Under the pieces are notes generated by a model. That model had not been told where the DNA came from, made no database searches, and saw only the letters and a program-made list of their open reading frames with translations. From Streptomyces roseochromogenus subsp. oscitans DS 12.976 (GTDB taxonomy: Bacteria > Actinomycetota > Actinomycetes > Streptomycetales > Streptomycetaceae), in the NCBI RefSeq assembly GCF_000497445.1, contig NZ_CM002285.1, positions 144,448-208,447 on the forward strand: a stretch of 64,000 bases of DNA, written 5' to 3'. Made by a program: the position numbers and the translations under genes. Below, in pieces: positions 36,340 through 45,572 of the stretch (within the stretch, counting starts at the first letter, position 1; every line of letters begins with the position of its first letter).

Positions 36340-39300
36340 TCAGATCCCGGTCCCGCTCGCGAAGACGAAGGCCACGTGTTGGCTCGGATCCGTGGTGCGG
36401 ACGTGGAGTTTGGCGGTCATGTGACCTGTGCCAGGTGGCTTGAACGTGACCGAGAAGTCGAATTCGTCTCCGGGATTCAGGGAAACGTTACTCGCGGGCG
36501 TGATGGCGAAGTGTGGATTTCCGGTGCCCCCGCTGGTGTTCACGGAGAGCGTCGTCGAACCCACGTTGAAGCAGCGCAGAGGCAACGTCGCGTTGCTGCC
36601 GACCGGGACCGCGCCGAACGCGAGGTTCGCGTTCATGGCCAGTGCGGGACCGCTGGGAGAGGTGAGTTCGTAGACGCTGCGTCCGTAGGTGCCAACTCGG
36701 AGGAGCGATGGGGTAACGCTGGAGTCGAGAGCCAGGCTCTTGCAGTCGACCTCGGGCAGGTCCACGCCGAGGATGTGCCAACTGGCGCCGCCGTCGAGCG
36801 ACTGCATGACGCTTGCGTCGCTGGCCACCACCATGGTGGGAATATCCTGCCCGGGTGATTGCGGCGTCCAGTGAACGCCGTCGGGTGACGTCAGGATGAC
36901 AAAATCACCTACGGCCACAAACTGACCGCGGTCCCAGGTGATGCCAAGCAGCCGCGTATTCGTCCCGGATGTTTGTCGGGTCCAGGTGATACCGTCGGGC
37001 GAGGTGAGGACCGCGCCGCTGTTGGTTACTGCGGCGAACTGATTGCCCGACCAGGCGATGTCGTCGATCTCGTCGTCGGGCACGCCTGAGGCCCGGGACG
37101 TCCACGTCACGCCGTCAGGTGACGTGAGAATCGTACCGCCGTCTCCGACTGCCACGCGGACGGTGCTGCCGACGGCGATCGCTACCAGAAGCGCGGTCGT
37201 GCCGGAATTGCGAGCCGTCCACGTCATGCCGTCAGGAGAGGTGACGATGGTGCCCCCGTAGCCCACGCCGATGAACTGGGCCCCATCCCAGGCGATGCCC
37301 CCCAGAGCCTGGGTTGTTGCACCAAGGGGTCTGATGGTCCAGTTCTGTCCGTCAGGGGAGGTGAGCACGTTTCCTGTCGACGCGTTGATGACCACGAATA
37401 GCGTCCCTGACCAAGCTATTCCCTCCAGGGCATTGTCCGGGGGAACGCCTGAGGGTTGGGCGGTCCACGTGATGCTGTCGGGGGAGGTGAGGATGGAGGG
37501 GTACCCCACCACCACCCATTGGTGGCCGTCCCAAGCGGCGTCCACCAAATTGGTCGTGGTGCCGGTCGACTGCTTCGCCCAGTTGGTGCCGGTCGGCGAG
37601 GTGAGGATGGTGCCGTCCAGACCTGGGGAGAGGAGTTGGGCACCGTTGGACCTGACATGGTGCAGGCCGACGCCCGGGCTGCCGTTGGGGTTGCCGGGGT
37701 CGAGGACCACCGCGTGCAGCGGAAGATCTGGGAGGTTCTGCGTAGGGTCACCGCCGTCGGTCCCGCTGATATCCGACCATGTGGCACCGTTGTTCGTTGT
37801 CTGGAAAAGGTGTTTGGTGCGGTTGGTTGGGCTGATCGCGGAGAATCCGGAAAAGGCGACGACGACGCGGTACAGGTTGGTCGGGCTGATGGCGATGGCC
37901 TCGGCGTTCAATCCGGAGGGGGCTCCGGGGGTGTACGAGTTCCAGGCCGAGCTCGTGCCGGCGAGGGCATTGCTTGTGTACCGGACGCTGCCGTCTTCGA
38001 GCCCAAGCCACAGTGTGTTGGAGTCTAGCGGCGTCGTGGCAATGGAACGGATCTGGGTGGGGAACGTGGCGATCTGCGTGAACGTGCCTGCCGTGTCAGT
38101 GCTCTGGTAGAGCTGGGAGCCGACCGTGGCATACACGTGAGAACTGTTGTTTGGGTCGATGGCGATCCGGTAGACGCCTGCCGGGATTCCCGTGGCACCG
38201 TAGGTCCAATTACTCCCCCCGTCCGAGGTGGAGATGAAGGTTCCGTCGTCGGACCCGTAAACGCGCCGGGGGTTCGCCGGGTCGACGGCGACCGGGCCGC
38301 CGTCGCCGTCGATGCCTAGGTGCCAGTCCGCACCAGGAAACTCGGGACGGTGTCCGAGGGTGCCGGTGTCCTGTGTGCCGCCATACGTGTAGGCATTGTT
38401 GGCGGTGCTGCCGAGCCCTATGCCGATACCCAGGAAGATGTTGGTGGCGATCCCCTCATTCAGGTTCGACCACGTGGCACCGCCATCGCGAGTGGCGTGG
38501 ATCCCCCCGTCGGTTCCTACGAAGAGCGGGGCTGGTGCGACCGTCGGCAGGTGGGAGGCGGGGCTGAAGACGAGAGCGTGGTGGTCCCAGTGGATCTGGT
38601 TTTGGGAGATCGGGGTGGGACGGAAGGTGTTGGCACCGTCGGTGGACAGGTGCAGCTCCTGGAAGCCGAGGTAGACCCGGTTGTGATCCAGCGGATCAAT
38701 GCCGACCGTCTGGTCGTAGCCCAGCTGATAGCCGGAATTTGGCGGCGGGATCGCAGCCGTGGCACCCGCGGGCATCGTTACCCAATGGGCGCCGGAATCG
38801 ATCGACTTGTATAGACCGTAGTCCGTCGCTCCCTGGACACTCGCGTACATTGTCGCCCCGTCGGGCTGGTTCGACTGGGCGAAGCTGATGAAGAAGAATC
38901 CTGGTGCGGGGGCGCCGGGGTTGGCAAACAGGTTGGTGGGGAACGTCGCACCGGCATCTGTCGAGACGAATACACCCTGGCCCGAGATCGAGGCGTAGAC
39001 CGTGGTCGTGGGTGACCGTGTGTCGAGTTTGAGGTCAGTGACATATCCCTGTATCACCGGGCGTCCGTCATTGAATGCGGGCGCGTTCGCGCCGAAATTC
39101 AGGCCGCCGTCAACCGAGCGGTAGACTCCATTGAGCGCCCCCACGAGCAGCACGCCGGAAACCGGCAGCACCATGCGGTTTATGGAGTGGTGGGTGAACA
39201 CGGCAGCGCCCTCGACGCTCCATGTTTCACCGCCGTCGATCGATTTGTAGATCCCCACGCCCTTGGTGAACTGGCCGCCTCCGTCAAACGGGTTTCCGGT

Positions 39301-39792
39301 GCCCGCGTACACCGTGGAAGGGTTCCCCGGGTCCAGTGCCACGGCACCCATGGACAGCGAAGGCATAAGGTCGGTTTTCGGCTTCCAGGTCAGGCCCCCA
39401 TCGGTGGACTTCCAGACACCGCCGTCGTTGCACGCGATGTATATCACTTGGTCGCTGGTCCCGCTGGGGTCGATAGCGATGTCCACGACCTCGCCCGAAT
39501 CCGGTCCCTGCCCTTGGTCGATCTGCTCTTGATCCACGCGGATTGGACTCGGCCCGATTTGATTCCACCGTGTCCCACCGATCCCCACAGTCGTAGTAGG
39601 GGGACCGCCGCCATTGCCGCTTGGGCCAGCCGCGGAAGGTCGATGGTCCCCGACATAGACGGGCATGCGTCTGGTGTCGGCCATCCCCGCCTGCCACAGG
39701 TCAGGGCGCAATCGTCCGTCCGGGTCACGGTGCAAGCTCAGGAAGTCCGGCTGCCGGAATTGACCGCGTTGCCGGTGTCGCTCGACGTACAT
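36340..39792 (-). CDS. Asp-box (BNR) repeat protein with C-terminal choice-of-anchor D/HYDIN-like domain
   Basis: About 1,150 residues from the ATG at 39792; the frame is open back to 40077, so a start further upstream is possible. The first half carries canonical Asp boxes of the S-x-D-x-G-x-T-W type (STDGGLTWKP, SIDGGETWSV, STDAGATFPT, TRDGGATWSN, TSDGGSNWTY), typical of multi-bladed propellers. Next come seven repeats of about 44 residues with the core TSPDGxTW. The last 100 residues form an Ig-like HYDIN domain (NLAFGAVPVGSNATLPL, FKPPGTGHMTAKL). No signal peptide is obvious. Base composition is visibly lower in GC than in neighbouring genes, suggesting transfer. The role may be adhesion or binding. 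Confidence 0.8.
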   Translation of the reverse strand: MYVERHRQRGQFRQPDFLSLHRDPDGRLRPDLWQAGMADTRRMPVYVGDHRPSAAGPSGNGGGPPTTTVGIGGTRWNQIGPSPIRVDQEQIDQGQGPDSGEVVDIAIDPSGTSDQVIYIACNDGGVWKSTDGGLTWKPKTDLMPSLSMGAVALDPGNPSTVYAGTGNPFDGGGQFTKGVGIYKSIDGGETWSVEGAAVFTHHSINRMVLPVSGVLLVGALNGVYRSVDGGLNFGANAPAFNDGRPVIQGYVTDLKLDTRSPTTTVYASISGQGVFVSTDAGATFPTNLFANPGAPAPGFFFISFAQSNQPDGATMYASVQGATDYGLYKSIDSGAHWVTMPAGATAAIPPPNSGYQLGYDQTVGIDPLDHNRVYLGFQELHLSTDGANTFRPTPISQNQIHWDHHALVFSPASHLPTVAPAPLFVGTDGGIHATRDGGATWSNLNEGIATNIFLGIGIGLGSTANNAYTYGGTQDTGTLGHRPEFPGADWHLGIDGDGGPVAVDPANPRRVYGSDDGTFISTSDGGSNWTYGATGIPAGVYRIAIDPNNSSHVYATVGSQLYQSTDTAGTFTQIATFPTQIRSIATTPLDSNTLWLGLEDGSVRYTSNALAGTSSAWNSYTPGAPSGLNAEAIAISPTNLYRVVVAFSGFSAISPTNRTKHLFQTTNNGATWSDISGTDGGDPTQNLPDLPLHAVVLDPGNPNGSPGVGLHHVRSNGAQLLSPGLDGTILTSPTGTNWAKQSTGTTTNLVDAAWDGHQWVVVGYPSILTSPDSITWTAQPSGVPPDNALEGIAWSGTLFVVINASTGNVLTSPDGQNWTIRPLGATTQALGGIAWDGAQFIGVGYGGTIVTSPDGMTWTARNSGTTALLVAIAVGSTVRVAVGDGGTILTSPDGVTWTSRASGVPDDEIDDIAWSGNQFAAVTNSGAVLTSPDGITWTRQTSGTNTRLLGITWDRGQFVAVGDFVILTSPDGVHWTPQSPGQDIPTMVVASDASVMQSLDGGASWHILGVDLPEVDCKSLALDSSVTPSLLRVGTYGRSVYELTSPSGPALAMNANLAFGAVPVGSNATLPLRCFNVGSTTLSVNTSGGTGNPHFAITPASNVSLNPGDEFDFSVTFKPPGTGHMTAKLHVRTTDPSQHVAFVFASGTGI

Positions 39793-40289
39793 GGGAAAAT
39801 CGCCACGATTCCGATAGCTCCAGGACCCAGTGTCACTCGCTTGACTCGTTGACACAGGCCCCTTTTCCGCCAGCCTTCGCCGCTTGCTTCCCGCACCTGC
39901 GTCGGGCTCACGGCGGGCAGTCAAGTCCCAGGCTTCGCTCACTGCTCTGCGGACATTGACATCACCTCCAGTCCACGCCCTTCCCTTGATCAAGTCAAGC
40001 CCCGCACTTCGAAGCGGGAGGAAGCCCGGAGCGCGCAATGACGCGGCACACGGGAAGACCGATGAGGGGTCGGCCATTCGTGGTTACTGGCATCTCTGAT
40101 CACTTGCCGGAACAACACGGATTCCCACAGGACCAGTTGACCTGTCAACCAATCCTGGTGGTGCTAAACCTGCGGTCTCACGAGGCGGGCCGTCCGGTGG
40201 GTGAACGAGAACGGAAGAAGCGTCCCCGACCCGCAACGAAACGACGTACTGAGAGTCAGATCGGGTAACGCAGAAGGAGCACTTCTCGG
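39793..40289. other. Intergenic stretch upstream of the Asp-box gene
   Basis: No independent gene is seen. The part from 39793 to 40077 stays open in frame with the Asp-box gene and may include its true start (a GTG near 39942 is possible). The rest holds no recognised signal. Confidence 0.4.
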
Positions 40290-41491
40290 GTGAAACAACG
40301 TATCGGGTTCTCTCCGCAAGTCAGTGTCGAGGGCGGCGGGCGCCGGTGGCGACCCAGGCCGGGGCGGTGCTGCTGGTGGAGAGCGTCCGTAAGCCTGGTC
40401 TGGCTGGGGCGATTCGGCGGGGACTGTCTGCCCGACATCAGCCAGCTGCGGGCCGAGCCGGCCGTCTGCGGGCCGAGCCGGCCGTCTGCGGGCCGAGCCG
40501 GCCGTCTGCGGGCCGGTGGCATCCGATCCGACCGTCTCGCGCTTGGGAGACACCCTCGCCTCGGGTGGGATGCGGGCCCTGACTGCACTCCGGCGCCCGG
40601 AGCCGAAGTACCCAGGAGAGTATGGGGGTTGGCCGGGCAGGCCGCGCCCGATGCTGTCGGGCAAGTGATCGTGGACATCAACGGGGTGCTTGTCATCGCC
40701 CACTCCGGCAAGGAGGATGCGGCCGCGACGTGGAAGAAGACGCGTTCGGGCACCATCCACTGATCGGGTTCGTCGACCACGGCAGGGCGGATCAGGCGAA
40801 CCGGTGGTGGACCTGCTGCGGCCCGGCAACGCGGGCTCCAGCACCGCCAGCGACCACATCTAAGCCGCGAGCATGGCCCTCGCACAGCTGCCTCAACACT
40901 ACCGGGCGGTTCCTTGAAATCCCGGCCGCCGCATGGACACCGGCCGTGGAGCCGGACAGCCAGATCCGCGACGGGGCCTGGGTCGCCGAGCTCGCCGGCG
41001 ACGTGCTGGACGGCTGGCCGATTGGGATGCGGTTGATCGTGCGTAAGGAACGGCCGCACCCTGGTGCCCAGTTGCGCTTCACTGACGCCGACGGCATGCG
41101 CCTGACCTGCTTCGCCACCAACACGGCCAACATACCCATCGCGCAACTGGAGCTGCGGCACCGCCAGTGCGCCCGTGCCGAAGACCGCATCCGCGCCGCC
41201 CGCGCCACCGGCCTGCGCAACCTGGCCCTCCACGACGCCGCACAGAACCAGATCTGGCTGGAGATGATCCAGATCGCACGCGACCTACTCGCCCTGGATG
41301 CCGATGCTCGCGATGACGGGGAAAGCCAAGCTGTGGGAGCCCCGCCGTCTGCGGCTTCGCCTATTCCCCACTGCCGCCCAGTTGGTCACCACCGGCCGCC
41401 GCCGCTATCTCCGCCTCGCCGGACGCTGGACCTGGACAGGTGTGATCACCGATGCGATCCACAGGCTCCAGGCCCTGCCCAACCCCAGCTG
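40290..41491 (+). mobile_element. IS1380-family transposase remnant
   Basis: The start VKQRIGFSPQVSVEGGGR shifts frame into LVATQAGAVLLVESVRKPGLAGAIRRGL and CLPDISQLRAEPAV. There a tandem 20-base triplication breaks the frame. After that come AGQAAPDAVGQVIVDINGVLVIAHSGKEDA with the first catalytic Asp, GFVDHGR, TAWTPAV-like SAWTPA, IRDGAWVAELAGDVLDGWP, RLIVRKERPHPGAQLRFTD and RAARATGLRNLALHD. The end is RLRLRLFPTAAQLVTTGRRR with further shifts. The central 60 residues carrying the second acidic residue are deleted. Confidence 0.8.
40446..40518. repeat. 20-base tandem triplication plus partial fourth copy
   Basis: The unit CTGCGGGCCGAGCCGGCCGT starts at 40446, 40466 and 40486 with no mismatch, and 12-14 bases of a fourth copy follow at 40506. 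It encodes the LRAEPAV segment of the IS1380 transposase. Two extra copies add 40 bases, which is not a multiple of three, so they break the frame. Confidence 0.95.
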
Positions 41492-41539
41492 ACCAACAGC
41501 GTTACCTGTCCCGACGAGCAGCAGGCACTCCGCTCCGCG

Positions 41540-41705
41540 CCGGCAGCCGCTTCCCAGCCTGCTCGAACGCCACCGCCGGATCGACCGGGCCCTGTATGCC
41601 GTCATCGTCGAGGCATACGTCCACGGGGTGTCCACCCGCAGCGCGGACGACCTGGTCAGGGCCCTGGGAGCGGAAAGCGGGATCTACAGGAGTGATGTGC
41701 CCCGG
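41540..41705 (+). mobile_element. IS256/Mutator-family transposase fragment
   Basis: One frame reads LLERHRRIDRALYAVIVEAY, VHGVSTRSADDLVRALGAE and SGIYRSDVPRF, matching the N-terminal part of Mutator-type transposases just before the first catalytic Asp. Only about 55 residues remain. The flank from 41706 to 41934 shows nothing else. Confidence 0.7.
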
Positions 41706-41934
41706 TTTACGTGGAGTCGAGTTGCCGGATTCCAGGCGTTCGAAGGGGCTGTCCTCGACTCGTCGCCGGTCGGTGGAGAGGCGCGTCACGGACACGGCCT
41801 CCGCGAACGATCCCGAACCCAGTGGGCTTCGGATCAATCGGGGTGAGCGTCGAACGATCACTGTCATAGCCACGTACATACATGCGTACGGCTTGATGTG
41901 CCGCCCGTCGCCCGCTCTGCCATAGGAGATCGTC

Positions 41935-42382
41935 ATGCTTGCTGCTCCTGTCGACTTGGACCAGCTCACGGGTGCGTGGCAGACCGACCCTGCTCACTCC
42001 GAGATCGGTTTCACGGTGCGGCGCCTCATGGTCCGGATGCGGGGTGGCTTCACCCAGTTTTCCGGGAGCATCACCGTGGGCGACGCGCCGGAGCGGTGCG
42101 CCCGGCAGGCGGTGATCGACACCGCCTCGGTCGATACCCGTAACGCCGTGCGGGACAGGCGTGTCGGTGCGGCTGACTTCCTCGATTGCGACAACTACCC
42201 GACAGCGTGGTTCAAGTCCTCTTGTAGGCCCGGCTGTGGTGACGGGTGCCGTGGACGTGGCATCCGTCGGCCGGTGCATCGCCGAGAACGTGGAACTCCT
42301 CGCCGATCACGCGGGAGGCTTCGTCGCCCTCGACAGCACCTTGATCACCACCGATCCCATCGACTACCAAATCGGGCCTTAA
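41935..42382 (+). pseudogene. YceI-family protein, frameshifted and with a foreign end
   Basis: ATG at 41935 follows AGGAGAT. The start is typical of YceI lipid-binding proteins: GAWQTDPAHSEIGFTVRRLMV, RGGFTQFSGSI, IDTASVDTRNAVRD and ADFLDCDNYPTAWF. After KSS the frame shifts, near 42225. The other frame ends with VTGAVDVASVGRCIAENV, LLADHAGGFVALDSTL and DPIDYQIGP, which is not the YceI C-terminus. The barrel's second half is missing, so the lipocalin-like fold cannot form. Confidence 0.6.
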
Positions 42383-42384
42383 GG

Positions 42385-42425
42385 TGCCGCATTTGATTAC
42401 CGAGCGTGGGTAATCAAATGCGGCA
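42385..42425. terminator. Perfect 17-base-pair hairpin
   Basis: Arms 42385-42401 and 42409-42425 pair without mismatch around a seven-base loop. The stem is half AT, unusual here. It starts three bases after the broken YceI frame ends and has no T-run on either side. A terminator acting in both directions is likely; an IS end or protein-binding palindrome is possible. Confidence 0.6.
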
Positions 42426-42738
42426 GCGTAATTCCTTCCAAGTCTGTTCCCCGGCGGGCCAAGGTTGTTGACATGGCATCATCACCATAGGGGCTGCAAG
42501 TGCTGTAATAATTCCCTACCTCAGGGCCCAGTGGTGCACGTCCTCATTCCGCATCGCATTCACCTGCGAAGGCACCAATGGCATGCTCTGCGTATCCCGT
42601 ACGAAAGAGTTGAGGAATGCGCTTTCTCCGAGTCTTCACACTGAGGAGAGCCTTAGCGACAGCCGCGGCAGCTGCAGTCGCCACCGGGTACCGACAAGTA
42701 CTCATCACGGAGCGAAACACCATCAGGGAGGGCTGCTC
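42426..42738. other. Intergenic stretch upstream of the alpha/beta hydrolase
   Basis: About 310 bases, AT-richer than average near 42480-42520 (GTAATAATTCC region). It is a likely promoter region for the hydrolase. No gene is seen. Confidence 0.4.
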
Positions 42739-44139
42739 ATGAAGCATGCACGGAGAAAACCCCGCAGCCGACTGCGGGCCCGGGTCGCCGGTACCACAGG
42801 GGCACTGGCCGTCGTCCTTACTGCCGGGATCGGATCAGCCGCCGCTGCCGGGAAGAACGCCGCGGCGCCCACGGCCAAGACAGCGCCCGAGGGCGCGGCA
42901 GCGTTCGAGGGCCAGCCAGCCCCCGGAGGCAAGGCGGCGCCCGAGGGCCAGCCAGCACCCCGAGGCAAGGCGGCGCCCGAGGCCAGGGCCGCGCACACGG
43001 CCAAGGCAGAGCCCACGGCCAAGGCGGCGCCCGAGGGCAAGGCGAACGCCCCGGGTCAGCTGACGCTTCCCGCCCCGACCGGGCAGTACCGGGTCGGGAC
43101 GGTCGACCTCCACCTGATCGATCCGCACCGCACGGATCCGTGGCTGCCGGGCAGTCTCCCACGCGAGCTGATGGTCTCGCTGTGGTATCCGGCCACGCAC
43201 ACCGCCCACTACCCTGCCGCGCCCTGGATGCAGTCCGCCGCCGCCGCGCATCTCCTGGCCGCCATGCAGGTGCCGCCGAACACGGTGACCCTGCCCACCA
43301 CTGCCGGGCACACCGGCGCCCCGGTCGATCACAAGGCCGGCAAGTTGCCGGTCGTGCTGTACTCGCCCGGGCGGGGCTCGGACCGGGCGACGGGAACCGC
43401 GCTCGCCGAGGATCTGGCCAGCCGCGGCTACGTGGTCGTCACCCTCGACGACACCCACGAGGACGGCGAAGTGCAGTTCCCTGGCGGACGGGTGGAGACC
43501 AGCACGATGCCGCCAGGCACCCCCGCGACCCACGTGGTCGCCGTCAGGGTTGCCGACACCCGCTTCGTCATCGACCAGTTGGCCGCCATCGTCCACGGCC
43601 ACAACCCGGACGTGGACCACATACCTCTTCCCCACGGGCTGGCCCACGCGATAGACATGAACCGCATCGGAATGTTCGGCGCTTCCCTCGGCGGAGGAAC
43701 GGTGCCGGCGGCCATGCAGGCGGACTCCAGAATCCGCGCCGGTGCGGACCTGGACGGACAATTCTTCGGACCGGAGATCACCCGGGGCCTCAACCGCCCG
43801 TTCCTGCTGTTCAGCTCCCAGCACCACAACCGCAACGACGATGGGAGCTGGGCGACCTTCTGGAACCACCTGCACGGCGACCGGTACGACCTGAAACTGC
43901 GCGGCGCCGAGCACCTCTCCTTCCTGGACTGGGAGGCTTTCTTCCACGAGGCGCCCGGCGCCTTCCATCAAACTCCCGCCTCACTCGTCCAAGCGCTCGG
44001 CCCGATCGCCCCCGACCGTGCCATCGAGATCCAACGCGTATACCTCGCGGCCTTCTTCGACAAGGAGCTGCGCCACGAGCACAGCCACCTGCTCGACGGC
44101 CCCTCCCGTCACTACCCGGAGGTCGACTTCGTGCGCTGA
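42739..44139 (+). CDS. Secreted alpha/beta hydrolase (PAF-acetylhydrolase-like) with low-complexity linker
   Basis: 466 residues from the ATG at 42739 (GGGAGG upstream). A long signal peptide ends AAAAG near residue 38. Residues about 40-100 are a linker of Ala, Pro, Gly, Glu and Lys built from repeats such as APEGQPAP and GKAAPEG. The hydrolase domain has the oxyanion part LYSPGRGSD, the nucleophile Ser in FGASLGG, an Asp in GADLDGQFFG, and a His in GAEHLSFLDW. The order fits PAF-acetylhydrolase and cutinase-like esterases. The substrate could be a short-chain ester or lipid. It is not in an operon. Confidence 0.88.
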   Translation: MKHARRKPRSRLRARVAGTTGALAVVLTAGIGSAAAAGKNAAAPTAKTAPEGAAAFEGQPAPGGKAAPEGQPAPRGKAAPEARAAHTAKAEPTAKAAPEGKANAPGQLTLPAPTGQYRVGTVDLHLIDPHRTDPWLPGSLPRELMVSLWYPATHTAHYPAAPWMQSAAAAHLLAAMQVPPNTVTLPTTAGHTGAPVDHKAGKLPVVLYSPGRGSDRATGTALAEDLASRGYVVVTLDDTHEDGEVQFPGGRVETSTMPPGTPATHVVAVRVADTRFVIDQLAAIVHGHNPDVDHIPLPHGLAHAIDMNRIGMFGASLGGGTVPAAMQADSRIRAGADLDGQFFGPEITRGLNRPFLLFSSQHHNRNDDGSWATFWNHLHGDRYDLKLRGAEHLSFLDWEAFFHEAPGAFHQTPASLVQALGPIAPDRAIEIQRVYLAAFFDKELRHEHSHLLDGPSRHYPEVDFVR

Positions 44140-44159
44140 ATCGACGGGTTCGGGTCTTG

Positions 44160-44480
44160 AGGCATCCATATGGAGGATGCCGACGAGCCGGTTGCCGAGC
44201 TGGCGCAGGGCCGGGTTGTAGCGGAACGCAGCCGCTGGAAGGTGCGGGTGCGTTCCCAGACCAGGCTCTGGTGGGCGCGGGCGACGACCTTGACCGCCTG
44301 GGCCTGTTCGGTGTCCCCGTCGATCGGCCGCAGCTGGTCACGGCCTATGCGGCAGGGGAAACGGTTGACACGGCGTTGAATTTGCGCCGCCATGGCCGAG
44401 GTCGGGAGTGCGGTCGACCCGCTCGTCGCAGTCGGCCACGCACTCCGCCGCGTTGACCTTGTGCCGCACCACGTTCCGCG
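44160..44480 (-). mobile_element. IS110-family transposase, N-terminal fragments
   Basis: Minus-strand pieces include GRDQLRPIDGDTEQAQAVKVVARAHQSLVWERTRTFQRLRSA, cited here only by its ends, covering roughly 44190-44330. This is the helix between the nuclease and Transposase_20 parts of IS110 enzymes. Frames are broken on both sides. It differs from the C-terminal IS110 remnant at 24.5 kb, so the two are separate events. Confidence 0.55.
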
Positions 44481-44507
44481 CCCCGCACCCATAACACCCG
44501 GGTCACG

Positions 44508-44537
44508 TGTGACATTTCATATGTGACTGTGCGGCCC
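44508..44537. promoter_or_regulatory. Candidate operator TGTGACATTTCA...CTGTGC upstream of the LysR gene
   Basis: The twelve-base element (44508-44519) is followed after seven bases by CTGTGC. The same element, followed directly by CTGTGC, lies upstream of the peptide-uptake operon at 53573. It sits about 63-74 bases before the LysR start codon, where such regulators usually bind. Confidence 0.5.
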
Positions 44538-44581
44538 CGACCCCTGCCGGAAAGCCCTCGCCGCTCCTTACCATCCGCGCC

Positions 44582-45547
44582 ATGGATCTAGAGGTACGGC
44601 ACTTGCGAGTGATCTGCGCGGTCGCTGAGGCCGGAAGCCTGACCCGTGCCGCCGCGTCGCTGCGTATGACCCAACCGGGGCTCAGCGCCCAACTGCGGCG
44701 CATCGAAACCTTGCTGGGCGGACCGATCTTCGACCGTGGGCAGGCGGGTGCCGTGCCCACCGCCCTGGGCGAGCTGGTGCTGCCCCGGGCACGGGCGATT
44801 CTGCCGGGCATCGACGGCCTGCTCTCCGACACGGCCCGCGCCGCCCGCTGCGGAACGGCTCCCGGCCGCGTCCGTCTAGGTTCGGTGGGCGCGCCGCTGC
44901 TCGCCGATCTCATCGTGGCCACAAAGGAGCTGATCCCCGGCGCGGAGGTGACGACACGATGCCAGTACTCCCCGTCGCCGCTGCTGGACGACCTCGCGGC
45001 CGGCCGCCTGGAGGCGGCGGTCCTCGGCGACAACCCCGGCCACGAACTCCCTCCGCGTGAGGGAGTCGTCCTTCGCCCGGTCGTCACCGAGCCCGTCTTC
45101 GCCCTGCTTCCGTCCACCCACCCGATGGCCGGCCGCGAAGAGGTGAGCCTGGAGGAACTGGCCGGGGATGACTGGGCCATGCCCCACCCGGACAGTGACC
45201 GTACCCGGGAGTACTGGTCGTCCGTCTTCTCCCGGACGGGCCGTCAGCCGCACACCCCTTACGAGGCGGAAGGCCGACAGCTGATCGACATCGTACGGGC
45301 GGGCCTGGCCGTCAGCCTCTGCCAGGCGACCTACATAGAGGTGGCCGGAGTCGCGGTGCGCCCTCTGGCAGGCAATCCGCTCTGGTACCGCCATGTACTC
45401 GGCTGGCGCCGCGACGGGCCGCCGGCCGCACACGCCGACAAGATCGTCCGCAGGGTGGCCGCCGGGTATCTCGCCACCTGTGCCTCCGCCCCGGCCTACG
45501 CTCGGTGGCGCAGGCGCCATCCAGGGTCGCTGCGCCTGCCGGAGTGA
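44582..45547 (+). CDS. LysR-family transcriptional regulator
   Basis: 321 residues. The N-terminal winged helix (about 1-65) has VRHLRVICAVAEAGSLTRAA and the recognition helix in MTQPGLSAQLRRIE. The effector domain (about 90-300) has two alpha/beta lobes; VRLGSVGAPLL and VEAAVLGD-type strands frame the pocket. The length is standard. It is convergent with the peptide-uptake operon, and a sequence element upstream of it recurs at that operon's start, so it probably senses a peptide or amino acid and controls uptake (inference). Confidence 0.93.
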   Translation: MDLEVRHLRVICAVAEAGSLTRAAASLRMTQPGLSAQLRRIETLLGGPIFDRGQAGAVPTALGELVLPRARAILPGIDGLLSDTARAARCGTAPGRVRLGSVGAPLLADLIVATKELIPGAEVTTRCQYSPSPLLDDLAAGRLEAAVLGDNPGHELPPREGVVLRPVVTEPVFALLPSTHPMAGREEVSLEELAGDDWAMPHPDSDRTREYWSSVFSRTGRQPHTPYEAEGRQLIDIVRAGLAVSLCQATYIEVAGVAVRPLAGNPLWYRHVLGWRRDGPPAAHADKIVRRVAAGYLATCASAPAYARWRRRHPGSLRLPE

Positions 45548-45572
45548 ATCACCGCGCGGCGGCGATCAGCCC

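Noticed and set aside
36860..37640. DNA-level tandem repeat in the Asp-box gene
   Set aside because: The repeat is at protein level (TSPDGxTW); the DNA copies are diverged, so it was kept as a domain feature only.
36340..39792. Sialidase activity for the Asp-box protein
   Set aside because: Asp boxes alone do not make a sialidase. The Arg triad and FRIP-type block were not found.
40446..40518. CRISPR-like short repeats
   Set aside because: The copies are directly tandem without spacers and lie inside a transposase gene.
42739..44139. Lipase/PHB depolymerase assignment for the alpha/beta hydrolase
   Set aside because: GASLGG and the GADLDG block fit PAF-acetylhydrolase or cutinase-like esterases better; no substrate-binding domain is seen.
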